Virus record (IMG/VR): IMGVR_UViG_3300020474_000001
Coordinates: 143,656-207,655 of that record
DNA: 64,000 bases
Direction: 5' to 3' (one strand)
DNA from: a virus
Part shown: one piece after another, positions 44,361 through 50,947 of the stretch
Position numbering within the stretch: the stretch's first letter is position 1
Layout of the letters: every line of letters begins with the position of its first letter
Notes under the pieces: model-generated
Told to the model about the DNA's origin: nothing
Seen by the model: the letters and a program-made list of their open reading frames with translations, nothing else
Databases searched by the model: none
Translations under genes and position numbers: made by a program

Positions 44361-44585
44361 TTAGTCGAGGTGAGAGGGATCAAAGTCTTTGAGATCTGGT
44401 GCTTGGAATTGTAACTTAAATCCAAGACTTTCAATTACACTAATATGGTGACGACATAAGATCTTTGTATTAGTTAAACAGCATAATTTTTCTGCTAATG
44501 TATTAGCTGGATATGCCATAGTTTTACCATAAAAAGTTTTAATGACATAGGATGCAATACCATTATCGGGAGATTGTGTGGTCAT
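44361..44585 (-). CDS. Small protein of unknown function
   Basis: 74 residues, MTTQSPDNGIASYVIKTFYG onward, with CCLTNTKILCRHH in the middle. A perfect AGGAGG ribosome site lies 7 bp upstream, overlapping the end of the preceding 48-codon gene. No family recognised. Confidence 0.75.
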   Translation of the reverse strand: MTTQSPDNGIASYVIKTFYGKTMAYPANTLAEKLCCLTNTKILCRHHISVIESLGFKLQFQAPDLKDFDPSHLD

Positions 44586-44589
44586 GAGT

Positions 44590-44736
44590 TTACCTCCTGA
44601 TGAAAACGTGGAAGGTAGCGATAGTCAATAGATTTGATACACCAACCTTGCGAGAATGTTCATTCAACCTCCGCCAGTTCTTGTTGTTGTTGCATAAGTT
44701 GACTCGATCTTTAAGTTCTTTGAGTGTGTAATTCAT
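44590..44736 (-). CDS. 48-residue basic protein
   Basis: MNYTLKELKDRVNLCNNNKN onward, ending FHVFIRR. The start overlaps the upstream stop as ATGA and the last codons contain the ribosome site of the next gene, so it sits in a tightly coupled operon. The N-terminal helix TLKELKDRVN is protein-like. Function unknown. Confidence 0.7.
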   Translation of the reverse strand: MNYTLKELKDRVNLCNNNKNWRRLNEHSRKVGVSNLLTIATFHVFIRR

Positions 44737-44975
44737 AATCCTTTACCATAAACAAGTTGAGCAACAGCATTAGAATTGGCATCAGGACGACACCATTTAA
44801 TTGGCATACTTTTCGGATTGTTTGGTATGCCCCAGATCATCATATCTGGTTCTGAACGACATAAACGATAGGCATGATTGATGTCCGTGCAATATACACA
44901 ACCGTGTTCATCAAATGTTGACCATGATGCCGGTTGAATTGCAAATGAATAAGTAGGCATGAGTTTACCTCTCAA
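44733..44975 (-). CDS. Small protein of unknown function
   Basis: 80 residues beginning MRGKLMPTYSFAIQPASWST; the ATG at MPTYSF is an alternative start with the upstream gene ending at 44972. Cys-x-x-Cys-free, Trp-containing, ending AVAQLVYGKGL. Overlaps both neighbours by four bases. No family recognised. Confidence 0.7.
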   Translation of the reverse strand: MRGKLMPTYSFAIQPASWSTFDEHGCVYCTDINHAYRLCRSEPDMMIWGIPNNPKSMPIKWCRPDANSNAVAQLVYGKGL

Positions 44976-45310
44976 TTAAGATACAGGAATGAACCATAAG
45001 GATCAACCATCTCTGGATCCTTGAGCAATTCAGTTATCATATAACGAACAATCTTTGCAGGTGCTTTGAATGATGCTGGTTTGTAACATTCTCCAGTGTT
45101 CTTATCAACAAACATGAACACACCGTTATTGTTAAAACTATCATCAGCATAAACCCTGAATTGATTCAGTTTGATATATTTCTTACCTACACTATATTCT
45201 AACTTAGAATATGAACTATGTCCAGATTCAATAAAATTAACTTTCCATTGATTGTTTACAAGTTCAATCAGTTCTTGAACCTGTTGCTCGACTGTGACTG
45301 TTGTGGTCAT
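44972..45310 (-). CDS. Cyanophage 'FVDKNTGECYKPASFKAP' family protein
   Basis: 112 residues. The motif VFMFVDKNTGECYKPASFKA at about 65-84 followed by PAKIVRYMI is a common small-protein signature in T4-like cyanophages, function unknown. Two related genes lie in this window (45402-45830 and 50928-51569). It is the first gene of a cluster, with a palindrome promoter 50-85 bp upstream and a GGAGGACC ribosome site. Confidence 0.8.
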   Translation of the reverse strand: MTTTVTVEQQVQELIELVNNQWKVNFIESGHSSYSKLEYSVGKKYIKLNQFRVYADDSFNNNGVFMFVDKNTGECYKPASFKAPAKIVRYMITELLKDPEMVDPYGSFLYLN

Positions 45311-45360
45311 GATCGGTGGTCCTCCGTTTGACTCCCTTATATTAAAGTGTTGTCAGACCA

Positions 45361-45394
45361 ATTCTATAGTGGGTGTGACACTGCTGCAACTGGC
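45361..45394 (-). promoter_or_regulatory. Palindrome-type promoter/operator P9
   Basis: GACACTGCTGCAACTGGC (45377-45394) with a leftward TATAGAAT box at 45361-45368, 5 bp from the GTCACA edge. It lies before the gene cluster starting at 45310. Confidence 0.6.
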
Positions 45395-45401
45395 ACATGC
45401 C

Positions 45402-45830
45402 CTATCGTCTTCGTAGATAATTACCACGCCAATCTGCCCTTGCTAACATATCAATACGCTGTGCAATAATTGTCACATTAAATAAAATCTTTTTTGTCCG
45501 CCTTGGTTGCTGGTAGGGTGATACTGCATACACTGCCCCAGTAGTTTTATCAATAAAACAATGAATATAACTTTCTCCGGTACTTTTGTTCTTACACATA
45601 ATCAAATGATGCAATGTTTCACTCTGGCTATCAACAACAAACTCCAAATCTGCAAGATTTTCATTAGTAAACCTCTTAGATGTTTTCTGAGTATGTGCAA
45701 GCGCAGCATTAAGAACATCTTTATTCAGTGCATCAATCAATTCAAAACAACATGCTTTGATCTTCAAATAGATGGTATTCTTGGCATCCATTTGAATAGA
45801 CATTTGATCGAATGTAGCAGTAGTTGACAT
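45402..45830 (-). CDS. 'CFIDKTTGAVY' family protein, paralogue of 44972-45310
   Basis: 142 residues from MSTTATFDQMSIQMDAKNTI. The central strand YIHCFIDKTTGAVYAVSPYQ at about 103-122 matches the family motif; the expected C-terminal Pro-x-Lys then Arg segment is present as QQPRRTKKILFNV. The ATG at 45830 is preferred to one four codons upstream. Function unknown. Confidence 0.78.
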   Translation of the reverse strand: MSTTATFDQMSIQMDAKNTIYLKIKACCFELIDALNKDVLNAALAHTQKTSKRFTNENLADLEFVVDSQSETLHHLIMCKNKSTGESYIHCFIDKTTGAVYAVSPYQQPRRTKKILFNVTIIAQRIDMLARADWRGNYLRRR

Positions 45831-45832
45831 GA

Positions 45833-46027
45833 CTAATAACACAAATAAGGGTGATCTTTATCTAGGACACAGTTGTCAGTTGCTGTCAAAAGTGTTTTGC
45901 ACGGATAATACTCATCCATGTCTGGATCGTATATCGTGGGAGTGCAATTTAGTTGTTCTGGTGTCATGCCCAGGAGCATCACCAGCAGATCCTGGTAGGT
46001 TGAACAAGCATAAGGAGTGCCACTCAT
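45833..46027 (-). CDS. Small acidic protein of unknown function
   Basis: 64 residues: SGTPYACSTYQDLLVMLLGM at the start and DPDMDEYYPCKTLL in the middle, ending DKDHPYLCY. The pattern 'MTPEQLNCTPTIYDPDMDEYY' (split) is familiar from cyanophage small proteins. ATGA overlap with the preceding gene. Confidence 0.78.
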   Translation of the reverse strand: MSGTPYACSTYQDLLVMLLGMTPEQLNCTPTIYDPDMDEYYPCKTLLTATDNCVLDKDHPYLCY

Positions 46028-46182
46028 GACTTATCTCCCATCACTTCCTGGTGTTTAACCGCATTGTATTTTTGGGTCAATTTACACATACAATCGTATG
46101 CAAGTTGTGCTCGTTTCTTATACTCATCGTGCTCATTCCTGAACTTGATGATCTCTTGTCGTAGCAATTCGGATTGGGACAT
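46024..46182 (-). CDS. Small coiled-coil protein
   Basis: 52 residues from MSQSELLRQEIIKFRNEHDE, mostly helical and charged. The ATG at 46182 has GGAG 11 bp upstream; an in-frame ATG at 46209 is possible. Overlaps the next gene by four bases. Function unknown. Confidence 0.65.
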   Translation of the reverse strand: MSQSELLRQEIIKFRNEHDEYKKRAQLAYDCMCKLTQKYNAVKHQEVMGDKS

Positions 46183-46219
46183 GAACTTAAACTCCAATGA
46201 AGTGGGCAAAAAATGAAAA

Positions 46220-46432
46220 CTAATCCTTGTCGTATTTCTTGAGATCTTGAATCACATGATGCAACATTCTCAAACCTCCTTTAGAATATCCTACACAAAA
46301 GTGTGGAGTTTTTTCAGAATCTTGAGAAGGATCATAAGGATCAACTGAATAGTCAATACTATTCAACACTGTTATCACCTCTTCGATCTTTTCCAGATAA
46401 AGATCGACTTCTTCCGATGACACTGAGATCAT
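46220..46432 (-). CDS. Small protein of unknown function
   Basis: 70 residues, MISVSSEEVDLYLEKIEEVI onward; a helical N-terminus, then PHFCVGYSKGGLRMLHHVIQ at about 44-63. ATGA overlap with the upstream gene, which places it in the operon 46.0-47.0 kb. Confidence 0.72.
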   Translation of the reverse strand: MISVSSEEVDLYLEKIEEVITVLNSIDYSVDPYDPSQDSEKTPHFCVGYSKGGLRMLHHVIQDLKKYDKD

Positions 46433-46614
46433 GATACTTTGCTCCCGTAATCAGCGTAGTGATGTTGATGTCCGTGAATATCGAAATACACAATTTCTGC
46501 GTATCCGTATTCTTCACTTAAACTGAGGCAAATGTCATAGGCACGATCTAAATCTTGCCGACAATTCTCATTTTCAAATGGTGCAGATGGGCATTTGACG
46601 ATGTAATCAATCAT
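46429..46614 (-). CDS. Small protein of unknown function
   Basis: 61 residues, MIDYIVKCPSAPFENENCRQ onward, with IVYFDIHGHQHHYADYG near the end. ATGA overlap with the next gene; 3 bp after the previous stop. No family recognised. Confidence 0.7.
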   Translation of the reverse strand: MIDYIVKCPSAPFENENCRQDLDRAYDICLSLSEEYGYAEIVYFDIHGHQHHYADYGSKVS

Positions 46615-46617
46615 GAA

Positions 46618-46779
46618 TCAATCCCTGTCAGAAATGTTGAAATGACCAGTCGTGATCTTCTCCTGGGCAGCAAGACGATTGGCACGCAGTTTCTTTAACT
46701 CATCCTGAATCGACTGTTTACAGATGTCGGCAAGGTCTGGATCACTTGCCCAGAACCCTTCTTCCTTATAGTATTTCAT
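46618..46779 (-). CDS. Small charged helical protein
   Basis: 53 residues from MKYYKEEGFWASDPDLADIC, ending NISDRD. This ATG lies 4 bp after the previous stop, with AGGGAG upstream. A longer open frame reaching to 46917 would lie inside the neighbouring gene and looks unlike protein, so the short start is chosen. Confidence 0.65.
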   Translation of the reverse strand: MKYYKEEGFWASDPDLADICKQSIQDELKKLRANRLAAQEKITTGHFNISDRD

Positions 46780-46783
46780 TTGC

Positions 46784-46984
46784 TCATGCTCCCTGATATT
46801 GATTGTGGTGCTCTTCAAAAACTTTCTCGACTTCATGCCATTGAACAGCAGAGATCTCCCCGTCGATCTGAGATTCAACGTAGTCCTTAGCAGACTCCCA
46901 GTCTGCGTCTGTATCATCCAAGAATGAGCGCAATCCTTGAAGTGCTTGCTCTAACTCTGAAAAAACGGGTATTGGTGTGGTCAT
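46784..46984 (-). CDS. Small acidic protein of unknown function
   Basis: 66 residues, MTTPIPVFSELEQALQGLRS onward, acidic with several Trp (DADWESAKDYVES). It is the first gene of the operon 46.0-47.0 kb and is preceded by the P10 palindrome promoter. Confidence 0.75.
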   Translation of the reverse strand: MTTPIPVFSELEQALQGLRSFLDDTDADWESAKDYVESQIDGEISAVQWHEVEKVFEEHHNQYQGA

Positions 46985-47029
46985 TTGTTGCTCCGGTTGA
47001 CTTCTGAATAATAACGGATTTAAGGTCGA

Positions 47030-47063
47030 ATCTACACTGCTTGTGACAGTGCTTCAAGTGGTC
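47030..47063 (-). promoter_or_regulatory. Palindrome-type promoter/operator P10
   Basis: GACAGTGCTTCAAGTGGTC (47045-47063; one base longer than the 18-bp form) with a leftward TGTAGAT box at 47030-47036, 5 bp from the GTCACA edge. It lies before the gene at 46984 and overlaps the stop of the gene at 47062. Confidence 0.5.
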
Positions 47064-47298
47064 AATACCCTGCTAGTGCCCTCCCACCGCGTCCAGCAGC
47101 GCCTGCCTGACGGTTCAACGATGCAGACTGACCAGCAGCGCGACCATCCGCAGCAGCACTGCCGTGAGCAGCAGTGCCTCTGTAAGAAGAAAATTTTTGC
47201 GTTGCCAATACGATTGCAACTGCCTTAGCATCTGCCTCGCTGACAGGGTTATTTTCCTGCTTCATGTCACGCAAACGATTTCCGATTGTCTGTGCCAT
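47062..47298 (-). CDS. Small protein with Gly/Ala-rich tail
   Basis: 78 residues. The N-terminal half (AQTIGNRLRDMKQENNPVSE, ADAKAVAIVLATQKF) looks ordinary. The last 40 residues are Gly/Ala/Arg-rich low complexity (AAADGRAAGQSASLNR, AGAAGRGGRALAGY) encoded by DNA far richer in G and C than its surroundings. The tail could bind RNA or be a recent expansion. Function unknown. Confidence 0.65.
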   Translation of the reverse strand: MAQTIGNRLRDMKQENNPVSEADAKAVAIVLATQKFSSYRGTAAHGSAAADGRAAGQSASLNRQAGAAGRGGRALAGY

Positions 47299-47302
47299 TG
47301 CT

Positions 47303-47380
47303 TTACGAAAGTTCTGCTTCCATCCATTTGATGATCTGGGCGCGGATCTTAGCGAGTTTGTCCTGAGTGGATGCAGTCAT
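47303..47380 (-). CDS. 25-residue microprotein
   Basis: MTASTQDKLAKIRAQIIKWM then EAELS. The leader GGACCACCGATCATGAC is shared with the gene starting at 45310, which supports translation here. It ends 5 bp before the next start. Confidence 0.5.
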   Translation of the reverse strand: MTASTQDKLAKIRAQIIKWMEAELS

Positions 47381-47447
47381 GATCGGTGGTCCATCCGGTT
47401 GACATAATCAATATATTCAACCCTAAGATCAATACAAGTGTCGGTGT

Positions 47448-47465
47448 GACACTTATACATCTGGC
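47448..47465. repeat. 18-bp palindrome P11
   Basis: GACACTTATACATCTGGC, about 65 bp upstream of the 25-codon gene and just before the terminator at 47.49 kb. No good -10 at the usual spacing. Confidence 0.5.
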
Positions 47466-47483
47466 ACTAGCTAAGATTTAAGA

Positions 47484-47511
47484 CAAAAAAAGTGCGCCCA
47501 AATGCGCACTT
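47484..47511 (-). terminator. Rho-independent terminator
   Basis: Stem AAGTGCGC/GCGCACTT with a 6-base loop, followed by a run of seven Ts on the minus strand. It ends the three-microgene operon 47.55-47.92 kb. Confidence 0.9.
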
Positions 47512-47550
47512 AGAAGGTCAAACGGAAAGATCGGAGGGACCATCTCCGAC

Positions 47551-47664
47551 TCAGACAGTATAGCAGGACACGGGAATGGGCGAGTGACCTGGACTATCAC
47601 TTAGAGAGAAAATCATGTGGTAAGCATAGTTATCTTTGAGATTGTCAAGTTCTTCTTCAGTCAT
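47551..47664 (-). CDS. 37-residue microprotein
   Basis: MTEEELDNLKDNYAYHMIFS onward, ending PVSCYTV. The start overlaps the end of the preceding 33-codon frame by eight bases. It is the last gene before the terminator. Function unknown. Confidence 0.55.
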   Translation of the reverse strand: MTEEELDNLKDNYAYHMIFSLSDSPGHSPIPVSCYTV

Positions 47665-47758
47665 AGGTTTCAGCAGCGAAAGTGATTAGGATCAGAACAG
47701 ACATTAGCATTGCTGGTGATAACAACAATACCAAAAGTTTCAACTCTTCAAAAGTCAT
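47657..47758 (-). CDS. 33-residue hydrophobic membrane microprotein
   Basis: MTFEELKLLVLLLSPAMLMS onward, ending LITFAAETYD: a single membrane-spanning helix. The start overlaps the upstream stop as ATGA. Resembles small regulatory or holin-accessory peptides only in being hydrophobic. Confidence 0.5.
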   Translation of the reverse strand: MTFEELKLLVLLLSPAMLMSVLILITFAAETYD

Positions 47759-47919
47759 TCTCCTTCCAATAGATCTGCCAATGGTTTACCAAATAGTTTG
47801 GTTTCTTGTTGCATAAGACATACAATCTTTGCACGATGTCTCGGGTTGCAGAGATCCAAACCATGCTCTTTTGCCAGTTCAACTCGTCGTTCACGGAAAG
47901 ATTTTTCTCTGGACCCCAT
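47755..47919 (-). CDS. 54-residue basic helical protein
   Basis: MGSREKSFRERRVELAKEHG then LDLCNPRHRAKIVCLMQQET, ending LADLLEGE. This frame has more protein-like composition than the longer competing frame at 47748-47975. The Arg/Lys-rich helices and the HRAKIV segment suggest nucleic-acid contact. Confidence 0.6.
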   Translation of the reverse strand: MGSREKSFRERRVELAKEHGLDLCNPRHRAKIVCLMQQETKLFGKPLADLLEGE

Positions 47920-48052
47920 CGAAATAGAAAAGCAGTGTGTAAACTAAATGTCGAAAAAAGAGGGGAAGGTATCAACTTCCCCCCGATCTCTTCCGTGTAA
48001 CCTGTGTGACACCTGGGACTTACCGCAAGCGTGCCCAGGATTTAGAATTTCA

Positions 48053-48328
48053 TTATTTAACCTCCTCGATGATCTTATTCAAACGCCGTTTCATACGAAT
48101 CTTTCCAAAATGATTACGACAAAATTCATTTAGTTTAGAAAGATCTGGATCTATTTTACTTGCTTGTGCGCCAACTTTCTGTGAAACTTTACGGAATCTA
48201 ACTCCGAAAAATTCTTCAATTTCACTGAGTCGCACATCATTACATTCACTCATAGCGAGAATGACTGCATGAATAGCATCACATTCATCGGGAGTGAGTT
48301 TGGTCTGGTCCTCGGTAGGGATGAACAT
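48053..48328 (-). CDS. Small protein of unknown function
   Basis: 91 residues, MFIPTEDQTKLTPDECDAIH onward; helical, with RLSEIEEFFGVRF at about 34-46 and a basic C-terminus (KIRMKRRLNKIIEEVK). Possible DNA-binding helix pair, not assignable. A GAGGAG ribosome site lies upstream. A degenerate palindrome (about 48367-48384) lies 40 bp upstream. Confidence 0.75.
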   Translation of the reverse strand: MFIPTEDQTKLTPDECDAIHAVILAMSECNDVRLSEIEEFFGVRFRKVSQKVGAQASKIDPDLSKLNEFCRNHFGKIRMKRRLNKIIEEVK

Positions 48329-48416
48329 AATCTGATAGGATTGCTCCTCGGTGTTGCACTAATTGTGCCAACTCATCATGTGGTGTGCAAGGGGTGTGTT
48401 TTGATAACCACACACT

Positions 48417-48740
48417 TCATTCTGAATCCTGTGTCTCATGATACTTTCCATCTGGACCCGGAACCATGCTGCCAGATCGAAGGTTAAGCACCTTTGTTGG
48501 TTCTTTCTGAATGATATATTTGCCGTCGCTCTTTTGGTTTTTCAAAAATTTTGCAACTTTATCACCATCAAAATGCACAAATACTGTCTCATATGCAGAT
48601 CCACCATGTTCAGCGGTGTATCTACGGTTCACAAATTGCATCCACGATTTTCCTTTCCGATATTTTCTTTTGCTAAAAACTAAAACATCAGAACGAATCT
48701 CAGGATCAATTTCCCAAGTAAGATGACTGGAAGCAGACAT
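48417..48740 (-). CDS. Protein of unknown function
   Basis: 107 residues, MSASSHLTWEIDPEIRSDVL onward, with beta-type middle FVNRRYTAEHGGSAYETVFV (about 36-55) followed by HFDGDKVAKFLKNQKSDGKY. Starts 8 bp after the upstream stop. No family recognised. Confidence 0.75.
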   Translation of the reverse strand: MSASSHLTWEIDPEIRSDVLVFSKRKYRKGKSWMQFVNRRYTAEHGGSAYETVFVHFDGDKVAKFLKNQKSDGKYIIQKEPTKVLNLRSGSMVPGPDGKYHETQDSE

Positions 48741-48748
48741 AAATTCAA

Positions 48749-48976
48749 TCAGTCAGTCAACCCAGGTGCTAATTCATTGATTTCTTCTCTTTCGATGCGA
48801 TCGAATGGAATGATAGAGTGGAGACGAGACATTGCATCACCGTAGATTTTCTCATCTTCTGGTGATAATTCTTTACCATATTGAGTCATAGCATTCCACA
48901 CTAATGCCCAATATGCAGTTGGCATGTATTCTCGCACGATTCCCTGGGTAGAAATGGACTGGATGGACTCGATCAT
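48749..48976 (-). CDS. Small protein of unknown function
   Basis: 75 residues, MIESIQSISTQGIVREYMPT onward: AYWALVWNAMTQYGKELSPE in the middle. First gene after the terminator at 49.0 kb. No family recognised. Confidence 0.72.
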   Translation of the reverse strand: MIESIQSISTQGIVREYMPTAYWALVWNAMTQYGKELSPEDEKIYGDAMSRLHSIIPFDRIEREEINELAPGLTD

Positions 48977-48980
48977 GATG

Positions 48981-49020
48981 AAAAAAACGAAAATAAAACT
49001 GCCCCAGAAAAATCTGGGGC
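48981..49020 (-). terminator. Rho-independent terminator
   Basis: Stem GCCCCAGA/TCTGGGGC with a 4-base loop, followed on the minus strand by T-rich sequence. It follows the stop of the 258-codon gene by about 10 bp. Confidence 0.85.
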
Positions 49021-49030
49021 ATTTGTGTAA

Positions 49031-49807
49031 TCAAAACAGAGATTTCTTATTTTCTATCACATAATCAATGCCATGCTTATGAACACAATAAGCAAGTTTT
49101 TCTGCTTCTTCATAAGTTAAGAACGGATCGATGACATTTTCCTGACAAAGTTTCCAAATTTCAGGACCGTTCAAATTGATAGAATACCTCACAGCATTAT
49201 CAGTTTTAATGTTCTTGTGTGCATACTCACCGAAAATCCTGAAGAACGCATCACGATTGCAGGGGAGTTGGTCAATCATCACATTATTTTCATGTTTTTT
49301 AGTCATCATAAGATCCCACACCACAATCCCCATACGAGTAAAAGATTGAAGCAATACTTTATCTCTTCGACTATGCTGGCGATTCTTCAGCATCTTTAGG
49401 CAAATTTGACGATCATTATCATTTGTTACCGGGAAACCTTCCCAATACTTCCATGCTTCAAGCGACAAATCAATCATATTTAGAGAAATGTTTCTCCTAT
49501 GTGTTGTTGGGAAAAGAGAATTAGAACGGTCAATAGTGAATGGATATTTTTTCTCCCATTCACTGAACAAAGGCACACTTGAAATATAGTAGTCAATTTC
49601 TGGATCTTCGATCTCGTATGGCGAAAGATCTACTTTGTTATTGAAGAGGCACTCCTGAAGGGAGATTCCAGTTTGATTTGCAAGTTGACGATAAATGTCA
49701 AATGCTGTAACATTTTGTTTGACAAGATCCCAATCAATCTTGGTGAATGATTTTGGTGTGGTGTCGGGTGTGGGGGCGGTGATGCTAGATTGAGTGAAGA
49801 ATGTCAC
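49031..49807 (-). CDS. 258-residue protein of unknown function
   Basis: Starts MTFFTQSSITAPTPDTTPKS. It is helical and charged, with KMLKNRQHSRRDKVLLQSFT at about 138-157 and FRIFGEYAHKNI at about 192-203. No catalytic motif stands out. Transcribed alone between an upstream gene-free leader (49.81-49.87 kb) and its own terminator. Confidence 0.8.
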   Translation of the reverse strand: MTFFTQSSITAPTPDTTPKSFTKIDWDLVKQNVTAFDIYRQLANQTGISLQECLFNNKVDLSPYEIEDPEIDYYISSVPLFSEWEKKYPFTIDRSNSLFPTTHRRNISLNMIDLSLEAWKYWEGFPVTNDNDRQICLKMLKNRQHSRRDKVLLQSFTRMGIVVWDLMMTKKHENNVMIDQLPCNRDAFFRIFGEYAHKNIKTDNAVRYSINLNGPEIWKLCQENVIDPFLTYEEAEKLAYCVHKHGIDYVIENKKSLF

Positions 49808-49869
49808 TTTGTGTAATAGAAAAACTCTTACATGTAAATTTTAAGGGGGGTTCTAATTGCAGTCGAGAG

Positions 49870-50148
49870 TCACTGTGACAGTGGATCAAGTGGTTTCTTG
49901 GTCAATCTGTTCAGGAGAAACTTTTCAAACCATTCACCGTAATTCTGTTCCAAATTGTTTCTCACTTTAGTATAATCAGTCGTATAATATACTTGTTCTG
50001 TCTCTGAGTAATCCACAATATAGATATTATCCTTCATTCTAAAAATTGTCGCATATTTCTCATATACACCACGAATCGGTGTATAAACAAAATACTCAAT
50101 TTCTTCGGCTAATGATGCCGAAGGTTGCACATATTGGAATGGGATCAT
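49870..50148 (-). CDS. Small protein of unknown function
   Basis: 92 residues, MIPFQYVQPSASLAEEIEYF onward, Tyr-rich with DNIYIVDYSETEQVYYTTDY at about 38-57. The last codons (PLDPLSQ) coincide with a copy of the palindrome, GACAGTGGATCAAGTGG (49878-49894). ATGA overlap with the upstream gene. Confidence 0.75.
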   Translation of the reverse strand: MIPFQYVQPSASLAEEIEYFVYTPIRGVYEKYATIFRMKDNIYIVDYSETEQVYYTTDYTKVRNNLEQNYGEWFEKFLLNRLTKKPLDPLSQ

Positions 50149-50324
50149 GAGAACATCCGCTGCATGTTAGTCTGGTCACGGATCATAATCCGCAAAAGAT
50201 CTTGATCTCTTGGAGAAACAGTGTGAAAGTTCTGTTTCATCTGACTGACACTATTCTCTAGTGCGTGTTTAATATGAACACGCTGAATTGGAGACAAACT
50301 GAGAATGAATGTTTTCTTGGTCAT
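50145..50324 (-). CDS. 59-residue basic protein
   Basis: MTKKTFILSLSPIQRVHIKH then ALENSVSQMKQNFHTVSPRD, ending MQRMFS. Helical and Gln/Arg/His-rich. ATGA overlap with the following gene supports it. Function unknown. Confidence 0.7.
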   Translation of the reverse strand: MTKKTFILSLSPIQRVHIKHALENSVSQMKQNFHTVSPRDQDLLRIMIRDQTNMQRMFS

Positions 50325-50328
50325 TAGA

Positions 50329-50409
50329 TCACATGCGATGGGTTGTTGCGTGAGATGTGCTATGAATGATGATCAAAATACTGATCAAAGAGATGATTGT
50401 ATGGGTCAT
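50329..50409 (-). CDS. 26-residue hydrophobic microprotein
   Basis: MTHTIISLISILIIIHSTSH then ATTHRM: one short membrane helix. Start overlaps the upstream stop as ATGA. A frame this short could be chance. Confidence 0.4.
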   Translation of the reverse strand: MTHTIISLISILIIIHSTSHATTHRM

Positions 50410-50642
50410 TTGTTCCCCAAAATTGTGTCAATTCCGTCACCAATACGCTCTCCAAAAGACTCTGATTGGTCCTCTGGTGCAACAACTTCAGCAGCGGAGA
50501 ATAGTAGTTTGGATAAGTAGGATCTTGAGGGTTCATGATTCCAGATGACAAATCCAAAGAACAGAGCAACAGCGAAGCGCATGTAGAATTTGATCCAAAT
50601 TGAGCGGAGATGTGAGTATGAAAGTGACGATTTTCTGCTCAT
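50406..50642 (-). CDS. Small membrane protein
   Basis: 78 residues, MSRKSSLSYSHLRSIWIKFY onward, with one membrane segment at about 20-36 (YMRFAVALFFGFVIW) and a soluble acidic C-terminus (VAPEDQSESFGERIGDGIDT). ATGA overlap with the upstream gene. A competing frame (50360-50569) is less protein-like. Confidence 0.68.
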   Translation of the reverse strand: MSRKSSLSYSHLRSIWIKFYMRFAVALFFGFVIWNHEPSRSYLSKLLFSAAEVVAPEDQSESFGERIGDGIDTILGNK

Positions 50643-50947
50643 AGGAGAACCTTCAAACTTTGAATCGTCTTTAATAGGATACCTTGATTCTTTGAGTTGG
50701 TCTCCCTCAATTTCTTATATCTTTCTGAAGGAGTCATTTCAATATCTTCATGTTCAAATGTATTCGTAAGGGCAACATCAAGTTGCTTGACAACATTCTC
50801 TACAATCTTAATATACTTTTGTTGCTGCCCCATTTGACAGTTCAAATCCTGAAGACCATCAATGGTATGATCCCATTGTGAATCTTCTGGTGCAAATTGT
50901 TTGACTAATTCGATTGTCTTTTCAAGATCATCGATAGACAGTTTCAT
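50639..50947 (-). CDS. Coiled-coil protein of unknown function
   Basis: 102 residues, MKLSIDDLEKTIELVKQFAP onward, almost wholly helical with heptad-like segments (KYIKIVENVVKQLDVALTNT). Overlaps the upstream gene by 20 bp. Confidence 0.75.
   Translation of the reverse strand: MKLSIDDLEKTIELVKQFAPEDSQWDHTIDGLQDLNCQMGQQQKYIKIVENVVKQLDVALTNTFEHEDIEMTPSERYKKLRETNSKNQGILLKTIQSLKVLL

Noticed and set aside
47748-47975. 75-codon minus-strand open frame
   Set aside because: It competes with the 54- and 33-codon frames, which have ATGA coupling and better composition.
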